Of a stretch of DNA of 64,000 bases, positions 52,517 to 62,869 are shown in pieces. Under the pieces are notes generated by a model. That model was not told the origin of the DNA. It saw only the letters and a program-made list of their open reading frames with translations, and did no database searches. The position numbers and the translations under genes are program-made. Source of the DNA: Magicicada septendecula (lineage: Eukaryota > Arthropoda > Insecta > Hemiptera > Cicadidae); NCBI GenBank assembly GCA_034769895.1, contig CM068367.1:319485986-319549985 (forward strand). Direction: 5' to 3'. How positions within the stretch are numbered: position 1 is the first letter of the stretch; each line of letters starts with the position of its first letter.

Positions 52517-53511
52517 ATGTCTTTAAGTCGTTTTGTTAGTGTTGATCAATCAGATGATGATGACGAACCTCGAGTATCAACTTCGATCGTCGAACCATGC
52601 GAATATACGTTACGTCCTAATGATGGTAAAGATTCTTTCTTTACAGCAACAATCTAAAAGGTATCTATGATGATTTTACTAATACGTGCAAGGATAAGAT
52701 CTGTATTAGTACTGTCGACAAACTGAAAGAAATTCATCTAAAGTTGACGGAAAAAGCGATTGTTCGCCAGCATTTCATTCAATTCCAATATGAGGAGGCG
52801 CCTCATCTACTGCTAACTACTAACGCGTACGGGTTGTTTATCAACGATTCTGAAAATTTCACCTCCAGAAACGTAATACAGGATTTAGATCATCTTCAAG
52901 CCAAACATCGTGTGAATTTGTTGTTACCGACTGTCAAATATTGGTGGAATCAACAGAGTAAAGAGTTGATGGAAGCGTTTATCGAAACGTTTGTTACCAA
53001 TACGAAATGTATAGCCAATACATCTGCCTTTATTGATGCCGTTGACCGCTATAAATTGCATGATTTTGCAAAGGTAGTTCAGAATATGAAAGCAAAAATA
53101 TTAACGGCCGATAAAATTGGTAAGAATTATCGAATTACGCCTGCAGTATTTGGAGTAAGATTGTATAATTCGTTCGGAACACCAAGTAAAATTACAGCGC
53201 CTTTGTATAAAATTAAGAACCAACAAACATTAACTTGCGGCAAATGGAAGGAACTCAAGACTGCTGCTTATATGCATTCGGTTCTCTTATTGAAAGTTGC
53301 TGGTTTTAAGTTAACATCATCGGGGATCACTCTAGATATGTTCGTCGAGACGCTAGTCTTCGATAAGTTTGAACGAATTGACAAGATTAATAAAGCAGGA
53401 CCTCGTAAAGTATTGTCGCGATTTACAATCCAAGAGGATCAGACGTCTTCGGAAGAGGAATGTGATGAACAGCCTGAGAAAAAGCGCAAAATCAACATGG
53501 ATGATTGGTGA
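52517..53511 (+). pseudogene. Unidentified ~330-residue protein with acidic start and C-terminal nuclear signal (cluster ORF 3), one frameshift
   Basis: ATG at 52517 opens 46 codons (acidic run QSDDDDEP at residues 11-18) ending at TAA 52655-52657. An overlapping frame continues from about 52650 to the stop at 53509-53511. One indel near 52645-52655 separates the two parts, so the original product was about 330 residues. Visible features are a mostly helical body (YWWNQQSKELMEAFIETF, about 52941-52994), a region GKNYRITPAVFGVRLYNSF (53119-53175) that looks like a DNA-binding fold only by general resemblance, a Ser/Glu tail (TSSEEECDEQ), and a basic EKKRKI nuclear-localisation type motif just before the end. 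There is no transposase, RT, integrase or protease motif. Codon use is balanced and the frame is long, so it was under selection as protein until recently. AATAAA follows at 53577. Confidence 0.6.
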
Positions 53512-53576
53512 ATGCGTGCGCGCTTATGAATGCGACTACATTTAACTTATAATCTGTACATTGGTAAATGAAGAAA

Positions 53577-53582
53577 AATAAA
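53577..53582 (+). terminator. Polyadenylation signal after the unidentified cluster
   Basis: AATAAA about 65 bp after the stop of ORF 3, followed by a T-rich stretch. It would terminate transcripts of the cluster. Confidence 0.45.
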
Positions 53583-53589
53583 TATATAT

Positions 53590-53881
53590 ATTTTTTAGGT
53601 TTATTGAAGTATTTTCAATGCCCTTCTCTATGCATCGCATTTGTGCAATGCCTGTACATTTTTTAGTATGCTATCCTTTTTGTAGTTTTATTGTTTTCAC
53701 ATCGTAAATGTTTTATAACAGCATTATAATGTATTTTGTAAATTTTAAGTTTATAGGCATGAAAAATGGATAAACCACAAAGTTCCAACAATACGTATTT
53801 CATTTGTTCCCGCATCAACCTGTTGAAGATTTAGCCTAATGTTACATGAAAGAGGTATGGTGTTTTATAGTATTAAATATC
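53590..53881. other. No gene seen
   Basis: AT-rich spacer between the unidentified cluster and the LINE tail. Confidence 0.45.
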
Positions 53882-54218
53882 TAACGTTCTGGAGCAAGTC
53901 AGTAATTTTGAATATCTGGGCTGTAATGTGTCTTACATTACAAACAATGATGTGGTGAAGAAGCTGCACAAGCTCAACCATATGTGTGGGTCCATCAGGA
54001 GAACACAGCGAGTAAAGAAACACGCCTGACATTCTACAAGGTGATGGCCCTCCCCACACTTCTCTACGGGTCTGAAGACACTTCTCTACTTTATTGAAAT
54101 CTCAAGCCAGTCGTATTCAACCGGCCGAAATCAGATTTCTCAGGCACATGGCAGGAAATACTCTTCAAGATCGTAAAAGAAATGTCGATGTACGGCAGGA
54201 ACTGAATATTACGAGTAT
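53882..54218 (+). mobile_element. LINE tail, left half (split by a hAT insertion)
   Basis: The plus strand encodes the post-RT region in a nearly intact frame: QVSNFEYLGCNVSYITNNDV, KKLHKLNHMCGSIRRTQRV, then ASRIQPAEIRFLRHMAG and RNVDVRQELNI. The DNA matches the reverse complement of 43283-43845. The reading stops abruptly at 54218 and resumes at 56082-56089, after the hAT element. Confidence 0.9.
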
Positions 54219-56089
54219 CAGGGGCGGTAACAGAATCGTGGGGCCCGGTACAGATAAACCCACGGGGCCCCCCTTGTTTCCACCCCGACCCCCTACACAA
54301 ACATCCTCACAACACACCACCGTCACAATCACGTTTAAATATTACACACATAGAGGGTGACTAAGGAACATAGAAAACTAAAATTGAAACTCTAGATCAT
54401 GTTTACTTTGTATCAATAAACATTGAAAATTTAATAAAAGAAATGTATGTAGTGTACATAAGGGTACACAAAAAACAAATTCTAAAACGACTTTATATTA
54501 ACAAAAACATAAAACTTAATGATAGATTGGTAGGTTACAACCTTTTTTAATATAGGCTACATATCGTAAAAGTTCAATAGTATTAAATGAAATTTATAAT
54601 TAACGACGCGTTACAGTAGTCTTCTTAGTTTGGCTGTAGCAAAGTCTTTTATGGCACTGTCAAAATCTATTTTCCTTGAAATTTCTTGTTCAATGGAAAG
54701 TAAAGCACAACTGTTCAGGCGGTCTTGCGTCATGGTTGCACGAAGGTAGTTCTTTATTAACGAAAGCTTACTAAATGCTCGTTCTCCTTCAGCAACTGTT
54801 AGTAGAATTGTGCAAAAATTCTGATTGCTATGCATACTTGTAGGAAAATTCCTTCAAGCCGCAATTTAAAAATTTTATTTAAATGGTCTATGGGCCCTAC
54901 CTGGCTTTCAGAGGTGCTTTCAAAGGTTACTTTGTGCACATTTTTTAGGTGCACAATCTCATCATTAAACGAGGCAGTTAGGTCATTGGGGTACTTTTCC
55001 CTTAGCTGCACAGATCATTTTAGAAGTTCCTTCTTATCTAGGGTCTTAAATGACAATATCGGGGAAAACAGATTAGCAATTATGCTCATGTGCTCATACC
55101 TATTGGCAAGCTGAAAGATACGAGAGTGTAATATGACATAAAATACATTAATTTTAAAGTTTCCCTCTGGTTCTAAAGGAATATTTTCATTGTATTTTCT
55201 TTTATTTCTTCCTTGCTTTAACTCTGGAGTAATTCCAAAGTTACCTGCCACAAGTTTTGCTTCAGACAAAAATTGTTGGCCAGTTATCCCTTAAGTTTTC
55301 AATTTATTGCTGTAGCTCTAAAATATTTGCAACCGCAATGTCTAGCGTGACACTTCTGGACTGCAGAACCAAGTTCTTTTGGTCGAAACTCTCAAGGACC
55401 TTTATCCACACAGTACTCATAAGGATTGATTTGAAAGACAAAAAGTAGTCTCTCAGACCAACAGCTTCAGAAAAAGCTTGGTGGGTAAGTTTTTTAGATC
55501 TCTTCTCTATCAAGTCATCCAGTGCTTCTATAATGCTTGGAAGATGGCTAGCAACAGGGCGAACTGCTTCCTTTCTTCACTCTGGCTATGAAGGGAAAAG
55601 CCAGTTTTTTGTTTTAGAATTTCCCATCGGTCTGGACTGCTACTAAAAAGTGTATATAAACGATTGATGCTGCCGAAGTAGGTAATTGCATCATTGCAGC
55701 AAGATGCTGCATGTGCACCTACAAGATTTAGGGAGTGGGCAGCACAAGGCGAGTAAACTGCTTCGCAAGGCGAGTAAAGAATTCGCCATTTTGTCATCCG
55801 AATTAAACAACACTGGTAGTGGATAGGGGAGAAAGCTATGAGACGGGAAAACAATAATATGCCCTCATAGCTATTAAATCGAACAGGTTCAAATTTAATA
55901 TTGGTCCTGCCGTGGTTAATTAGAAATATTTTATTATTTTTCTAAATCATAACCAAACTAAAATTATTTATTCTTAAAAATTGTTTTACACAAAAAAATG
56001 GAGCCCCTGTCGAGGCCCCCATTGAGCTCGAGGCCCGGTACAGCTGTCCCCTTTGACTCCCCCCCCCTGTTCCCGGCCTTGATGAATAT
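54211..56089 (-). mobile_element. Truncated hAT element inserted in a LINE tail
   Basis: The element runs from CAGGGGCGGTAAC at 54219 to CCCGGCCTTG at 56081 (1863 bp). It is flanked by ACGAGTAT (54211-54218) and ATGAATAT (56082-56089), an 8-bp duplication now matching at six of eight positions. The related LINE copy at 43.5 kb reads through this site without a gap, confirming the boundaries. The ends are short imperfect inverted repeats of the hAT type. The minus strand carries transposase remains. It is distinct from the 4.2-kb copy and clearly older or more decayed. Confidence 0.9.
54611..55860 (-). pseudogene. hAT transposase C-terminal remnant (ZMYM1-like)
   Basis: On the minus strand the C-terminal dimerisation segment reads TVAEGERAFSKLSLIKNYLR (about 54742-54801), then MTQDRLNSCALLSIEQEI and an IKDFATAKLRRLL end. 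Upstream in shifted frames are EGNFKINVFYVILHSRIFQL (about 55109-55168), AVGLRDYFLSFK (about 55432-55468), and the CAAHSLNLVG block with FGSINRLYTLFSSSPDRWEI (about 55625-55745). Everything upstream of the AHSLNLV block (zinc finger and first catalytic Asp) is missing, and a small tandem duplication AAGGCGAGTAAA sits at the deletion point near 55750-55780. It cannot encode active transposase. Confidence 0.87.
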
Positions 56090-56190
56090 ACTTGATAGGA
56101 TTGCTCAGTATCGACTAAAATGGTTGGAACATCTTAAACGAATGGATGACTATCGCATCCACAAACATCGAATCGAAGCGAATGAAGTGT
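56082..56190 (+). mobile_element. LINE tail, right half after the hAT insertion
   Basis: MNILDRIAQYRLKWLEHL then KRMDDYRIHK continue the LINE reading that stops at 54218. It matches the 43412-43520 copy on the opposite strand. Confidence 0.88.
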
Positions 56191-57792
56191 AACTGAAAAG
56201 AATTTGTAGTTATGTAAAAACCTAAATGGTGTTTAATGGCAATGGCAATAAATACAGATTCAAGATAACGTATTTTTTATATTTCGTAGTTAGGTAGGTA
56301 AATGAAATTTTATTTGTGTGTAAACGATGTTTATCGTACGAAGTCACGCAATAGGTTGTTTCTTATCCGGGTAGATGTAGGAAGCTGTAACAGGCGCAGG
56401 TTACGCCAGCGTAGCGAGAAACTGATCAGGGTTGTGGAAAGGGGTGACAAGACTTCCTGCTACTGCACGGTGTTATAATTCAACCCCCTTGTTCACTAAA
56501 ATACGACTGATAAATATTAATTTGTAATGTCGGCAACACGTTTTGATGGCATTCGCTTCCTGTTCCCACAGCTAACTAACTAATCTTTGCAAAGTACAGT
56601 GTTTCGAGTTTCGATTCCCACAAGAGCGTCTTTACTAATATAATTTATGTGCTAAGACAGACTGTGTGGTATCCAAAACCGAATTCACATTTAATGCGTT
56701 GCGCTGAACACGTGTTAGACCCGTAGGAACACTCGGTGCAAACCGTAGGTAGAATTATCCGGCCAAAAATGTGGTGCCGCATGCTACATCGTGTGTGTTG
56801 GTGGTGGTGGCGTATGCTAAGGATGTGAATATGAAGTTGTTTGTATTGGTGACAAGCGGGACGTGCAGTATGACTTCGTGCCAGATTGTTGACAGTATCT
56901 CTCCTCTCGCTACACCCACTGTGCGCACAATTTATTATTTAAATATTTATACCACTGCCACGTCGTCGCGAGTACGAAACATAAGAACAAAAAGTAAATT
57001 AAATACAAAATTATAGTATCCCTTTTCCAATAATATTGCCTACGTCTCGCGGTGTCGATTCCGACGGAAGATATTCATTCATTGCAGGCATTATTATCCT
57101 CTCGCTTTCGACTTTATAACTCTGTCTAGTGAGCTAAAAGTGCGCGGCCATCGTTTAAATAACTCGAGGTGTCGCGAGAAAGTCAGTAATGAATTGATAT
57201 GCTGCTAACTATTGTAGCGATTACAGCGAATGTCAGCCTGGAACTTTGACAGCGACTGTCGGCAACGGTCTGAATTTGTCTTAAAAATAGCCTATAGTGT
57301 TTCACTCAAAATATTTGTATAGAGACATGCCGCGGTCTTTTCCATTTCTGTCATTAGCTCTTTGGCTATTTTTCGTTCATTTTTCAGACAATCTTTAAGC
57401 TATTAAATAAATAAACAGCTAATAGATTCTGTCCCACATTTCTGTTCAATAATTTTACAGATTTTAAATTTAAGTTTTTGTAACTCAACATGCGTAATTA
57501 CCCATGTGGCATTCACCTTTTACCTACACGTTTAACGGTAAACAGATATTTAAAACACAGTAAGCGGACCTAAAAATCGTGATATTCAAAACGTATAAGC
57601 TAATTTAATAAATAGGTCATTTAGCAAATATGAACTAAAAACTTATAACTTACATTTATGGTATTTACGAAAAAATTTAGAAAAGGTTAACTTTAGATTA
57701 TTAATTTAAAATCATGAGGGGTTGGAACACTTGCACCAAGTGACATTTTCCCGGAATATCACTCCGGAGATGATAAATCACGCGCGTGCGTC
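56191..57792. other. No gene; dispersed 65-bp repeat
   Basis: No supported coding region. The stretch 56513-56575 recurs, diverged, at 58090-58150 (both contain GCATTCGCTTCCTGTTCCCACA); the repeat is unclassified. The frame 56771-57016 is unsupported. Confidence 0.5.
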
Positions 57793-57793
57793 C

Positions 57794-57838
<45 letters not shown>
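57793..57838. repeat. (CA)n microsatellite
   Basis: About 22 CA repeats next to a GCGCGTGCGTCC alternating tract. Confidence 0.97.
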
Positions 57839-57842
<4 letters not shown>

Positions 57843-58663
57843 TACATACCAAATAAACAAGTAGGCCTACTTTGTCTGTTTCTTTCTCCCAGTCCTACTA
57901 TTTGATTAATGTAGGCCTGTATGCAAAGTTCAAATCTTACTGGTCGAACAAAAAGGGAATTCGGATTTTTCGACAAATATAATGCTAAATTCCATTCTAG
58001 GTGTGAGTGCTTCCCTGTCTACAATATTCTAATGTGAAGGCCTGTATTATCAATTTAGAGTATAATGGTTTAAATTTTATTATCGCAAAGACTAAATAAT
58101 TTGTAATATCGGCAATACATTTTGGTTGCATTCGCTTCCTGTTCCCACAACTAGATAATGAAGAAATAGATAAAGAATAGATAATGGAGAAAGATGTGTC
58201 CTAGATCTTTATTTTAATTGGGTACGGTTTCGAAATGAAAGCAATTATTCTTTGATTCCAACATAGGGAAATATTGGGTGCCGGCTGCCAGAACAGTTCC
58301 ACGTTTTTTGGCGCATAATCATTATCTAGCCATTGATAATAGGATATTCAGAGTTTCTGGTTTTCAAGCGTGCTTTCCTAAATGCACAATCAGTCTTCAC
58401 TGATCGTATCCCACGGAATATGTGCTAAAGCAGAACAAAATCAGATCTGGAGACGAACGTCTTTGTTTCTGGCATTCGGGAACTAGACCGAGTTGCTGTA
58501 CATTCCTCCACAAACACTGATCAAATTTTAATTACGTCCAGAAATTGTAGCATATTGGTATTAATTGTTTAAATAATGGCAACCTCGAAGTCCAGTACAG
58601 CTATCTTAAGGCCTTAGCCTAGTACTTTGTTATTAATGGAACTGAAGAAAACTGTAGTAAGTC
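57839..58663. other. No gene seen
   Basis: Intergenic DNA containing the second copy of the dispersed 65-bp repeat (58090-58150). Confidence 0.5.
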
Positions 58664-60751
58664 TTTTTTTACTTCCATATTCCTTAAAGAAATGGAAGTA
58701 TGGTGATGGCAAAAAAAATCGTGTTCGAGATATTGCAGATTCTGATTGTACTACACTCAAAACATGAAAAAAAGTCGTTTTCCGAAAAGTGTCTGTGTGT
58801 CTGTCTGTCTGTCTATCTGTCTGTCTGCCTGTCTATCTGTGTGTCTGTAGATTTTTTTTCTATGGCAAACGATAACAGCCGCAAATTCAAACAGAATCAA
58901 ATAATTTTTTGCATACAGCCCTGATTTGTAGAGTACTCACGATCTATTGTTTTTGGTGAAGATCGGTTGAGGGAAAGGGGTAGTTTACCTGCAACAGTTT
59001 TTTTTATCAAGGGTAATTTTTTTTTTTTGGCAAACGATAACAGCCGCAAATTGAAACAGAATCAAATAATGTCTCGCATACAGCCCTGAATTACGGAGTT
59101 CTCAAGACCTATTGTTTTTGGTGAAGATCGGTTAAGGGAAAGGGGTAGTTTACCAGCAACATTTTATGTTTTATCAAGGGTATTTTCTATGGCAAACGAT
59201 AACAGCCGCAAATTCAAACAGAATCAAAAGATTATTTGCATACAGCTCTAAATTGCAGAGTTCTCAAGACCTATTGTTTTTGGTGAAGGTCGGTTAAGGG
59301 AAAGGGGTAGTTTACCAGCAGCGTTTTTTTATCAAGGGTATTTTCTATGGCAAACCATAACAGCCGCAAATTCAAACAGAATCAAATAATTTTTTGCATA
59401 CAGCCCTGATTTGTAGAGTACTCAAGACTTACTGTTTTTGGTGAAGATAGGTTAAGGGGAAGGGGTAGTTTACCTGCAACGTTTTTTATCAAGGGTAATT
59501 TTCTATGACGAACGATAACTGCCGCATATTCAAACAGAATCAAATAATTTTTTGCATACGTCACTGAATTGTAGAGAAATCAAGGCCTTTTGATTTTGGT
59601 AAAGATTGGTTAAGGGGAAGGGGTAGTTTACCCGCACCCTTTTACGTTTTAACAAGAGTAAAGTACTTGAAAATTCATTTAAACTTTTTCAAACAATGGT
59701 AATTGTTAAAAATAAAATAATTTTGTTGCCAGGCAATAAAATTATAATTTTTTCATTTTAATGTAAATCATGTATAAGAGAAAATATATCGTGCGTTGCA
59801 GGCAAGCATATCTCAGTTATGTACTGTTTACGTTTCCATTTTATTATTATGACTACCGCAATAAAAAGGCAGGGAAGACACACACACACACACACACAAA
59901 ATTCGCGTTATTTCTGGCCTCATTCATGTTTATTTTCTTACATTTGCACGCTTTTTAAATGGAAAGTGCCGAAACCCATACCAACATAACGCGTGCAAGC
60001 CGAAAAAGTGTCCAGCGTGGATAGCGATTTGCTTCCTGTGGATCGCTGGGAAGTGTAACTGCACGTGTTTACAGAGGAACGATTTATAGACAGACTTTTC
60101 GTCTTTAGGGAATGAACCCTCTGCAAGATGCTGAGGGTCCATGAGTGACTTCGGAGCGCTCCTTCTTTTCCGCGTGTTTGTTCTGTGAAACGTAAACTGT
60201 AGATTCGCAGCTTTATTTTAAGCAACGCTCAATAGGAAATGTTCAAAATTTTTGTCCACGGTGTACCCTCATACACACTAAACCTGCTCTGTTGTTTTAA
60301 TTACGGACATCATAATATTAAAACTTTGGAAACTTGAGCACTACTTAATGGAGATCAATTAATACAAGCAAATAACTTATACAAGCCATTAATTTTATCC
60401 ATATTTTATATATATATAATCAACAACATTACAACAACATTACAACAACATCGGCAACATTATCGGCAACAAAGAAGTAGTTTTTGTTAAAATTCCTTCC
60501 CGGGATATTTGGCCGTAGTCCAATGTTTTCTACAAAACCAGACGTTTCGGCAATGCCATCGACTTCCATCATCAGTGAAAACCGAGTGCGATAACGTGAG
60601 GTGGTATACGTTAGTGACCACAATACTGTGGTTAAGGCTGAAGCAGTAAGTAGAAAGAAGTAGTTTCTATGGTAATATTTCATTTCGAAAATGATTTTAA
60701 ATATAAATCTTAGAATATGGAAGTCATGTATGGTTCTCCATACCGATATTT
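58664..60751 (+). mobile_element. Helentron/HINE-like element, copy B, five internal repeats, interrupted tail
   Basis: It has the same head as copy A: ACTTCCATATTC at 58671-58682, a near-identical ~110-bp block and the GTCT microsatellite at 58790-58850. Five ~160-bp units follow, starting near 58864, 59029, 59191, 59349 and 59507. The shared AT-rich tail runs to about 59760, and a later shared block CAATAAAAAGGCAG lies near 59860. After AAGACACA the copies part; copy B holds about 800 bp not found in copy A and rejoins it at GAAAATGATTTTAAATATAA (60687). It then has GAATATGGAAGT (60713-60724), the 3' hairpin (60728-60743) and CGATATTT ending at 60751. No coding capacity is visible in the element proper. 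Confidence 0.82.
59880..60686 (-). other. Foreign segment inside Helentron-like copy B
   Basis: Absent from copy A at the same point. It starts with a (CA)n tract. On the minus strand 59938-60225 is open for about 95 codons in one frame and 70 in another, without recognised domains. At 60429-60600 the minus strand reads SLMMEVDGIAETSGFVENIG, a style of sequence common at retroelement 3' ends, and contains a CTGATGATG...GAAAC motif (60544-60575). This may be an inserted retroelement fragment or sequence captured by the element. Confidence 0.55.
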
Positions 60752-62045
60752 CTTGTTTGGCAGCAGTGCGTAGACGGTTGAATCGTTTTGTTTTCATTCC
60801 ATGAACTTTCAACACCGACGTGGACGACCAACTGCCCAACGAATTGCTCAGTTTTGTAAATGTTCCATGATGAAGAACGACGAACATATTGGTAAAGCAG
60901 ATATTGTTTTGCCATTGACAAACACTTATATTCAGTCTAATATTGTATGCTTTACATCACACAACAGGAATTTGTCTCTTTAGTTCATATCTTGTAGGTT
61001 TATGCCTCTCGAGTTGACTGAGTCTATTGTAGATCCCACAATCGTCATTGAACGCGATGCAACGACTGTTTTGTACTTCTATGAGATGATATCATAGTCA
61101 CAAAGTTACATCCTCTACTACAGGGTTTCCCTATTTTTCGGCGTATATTTTCTATATCGAGCTGTCGTTTCTCTCACCCGTTTTCTCCTGCCTAGCTTAT
61201 AAACAGATTACATTTGAATCCACTATGCACTGACGACGGTTGAAAATCAAGAAAAAATTTAGGTTTTACTACTAAATTAATGTGACCAAACGTTTCGGAA
61301 ATCCGGGATCCATCCCGTACTGTAAACGCTTGTCTCAGCATCCTGGTATGGACTACAGAGACGGTGATTGTCCCGGATTTTAATTATTGAGAAGTATGAA
61401 GCTTTGTTCTGATGATGAGTATTAAGTCAAGAAACGAGTTTATATTTTTTTTTTCAACTCTTAACTTCTGAAGACGGTGAATTCTGAATTTCTGAAACTG
61501 TGTAACTATTTATTTGCAAACTAAATATTGTTTACTAAATGTGGATGGACAGGATTCAGTTATGGAAAACTGCGTCATCATTTAGGCTAACACAGCAATA
61601 ATAGGACCATCACTAGTGTGCTATATTATATATCCTTCTTCTTCTTCTCTTCAAGGAGTGTGTCATATGAACCTGTTCCGGCACCCATCTCATCCTCGGA
61701 CGACCCACGTCTCTTTTAACAATGTCTTTATAGTTCAGTCCCGCTTTCGGCAAACGATTATATATGCAATACAGATATATACAGTGACCTTGAAGTGTTC
61801 ACAGTGAAGAAAGGATTGAAAAATAATCAAAAGTGATGATCAATAAGTTAAAATTTTACGATACTGTCTCACAGTGGCAACATGGAAAGAATATTGTTTT
61901 GTAATTGAGTGGTGAGTCGACAGAAATAGGCTAGAAGTTAACATACTAGCTGGGATTCTTCAAGTTTCTACAGTTGAAGAACTATATTACAATGTTTCTG
62001 AAAAAAAGAAAATTCTGAATGATTTTTTTTTTTCGTTAACTAACG
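60752..62045. other. No gene seen
   Basis: Intergenic DNA. A CTTCTTCTTCTTCT tract at 61630-61643 with pyrimidine-rich sequence beyond it may be the reversed end of an old LINE; this is weak. Short frames are unsupported. Confidence 0.45.
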
Positions 62046-62139
62046 GAATTAACACTGTTGCACACCACTGATGAACTGTGAAGCTTGAAAGAGCTAATCG
62101 AAATTATTTTTCTATAGCGGTGTGCAACAGTGTTAATTC
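62046..62139. repeat. Perfect 21-bp inverted repeat with 52-bp loop
   Basis: GAATTAACACTGTTGCACACC (62046-62066) is exactly reversed at 62119-62139, and similarity extends slightly inward (ACTG against AGCG). It may be a short foldback or the end of an unrecognised element. Confidence 0.9.
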
Positions 62140-62670
62140 TGTTTGTGATTATAACCACTAACACAACCTTTCTAATTAAATTATTCATTAACTGTAAGAT
62201 AAAATAAAGGACATAATGTTGGGCTTATGTAGACAGATTGCCCATTTAACAGTATTCCTTGCCTTACGTTGACTGCTTAATATCGTACTACATTTCCTGA
62301 AATCATTACAGATTTCCTGAAAGGATTATTTCTCCGGCCAAATTTCACTCCGTGCAACTGTCAAAACTTCAAAATCTGATTGGGATGTTTCGATTGTTAT
62401 GTAAATCAAACTTGCATAATAATTGGATTTCCATTGTTCGGTTTATCTAATAAATACTTCAGGCCACACTGTTTCGGGATGAATTTACGATTAAGTGTTA
62501 TCGCACAGAGACGGGTGCGATTGAATGCCCTCATCAAATTATTAGCATCTTTGTGAAAAAATCTTGAAACACAGTCACCAATTGTTTTAGATATGGTTTT
62601 TAATTGTTTGCAAAAATAATTTCAAGAATACACCATTTTTACCGTATTCCGTCATGTAATGAATGACTTC
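62140..62670. other. No gene seen
   Basis: AT-rich intergenic DNA without recognisable features. Confidence 0.5.
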
Positions 62671-62816
62671 GGGAATAGAGCTTAACAAATCAATTTGGAT
62701 GGATTCCCTTCTATATGCGGATGACAGAATTCTTATTCAAGAAATGAGGATTTACAAAGAGGTATGTTTCAATTACAAGAAGTGGCAAGAGAGTACTCAC
62801 TGACAATTTCAGTAAT
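62671..62816 (+). mobile_element. Inverted copy of part of the adjacent LINE RT
   Basis: The plus strand reads the same RT segment that the minus strand carries at 62920-63075 (about 145 bp; both include GGATGGATTCCCTTCTATAT and CAATTACAAGAAGTGGCAAG, one in each orientation). It is separated from it by about 100 bp that contain a duplicated TTAAATTTCAGTAA block. In one frame it reads FQLQEVAREYSLTISV. Confidence 0.88.
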
Positions 62817-62869
62817 AAATTATAGATAAATAAATGCATATTAAATTTCAGTAATTAATATGCATTTTA

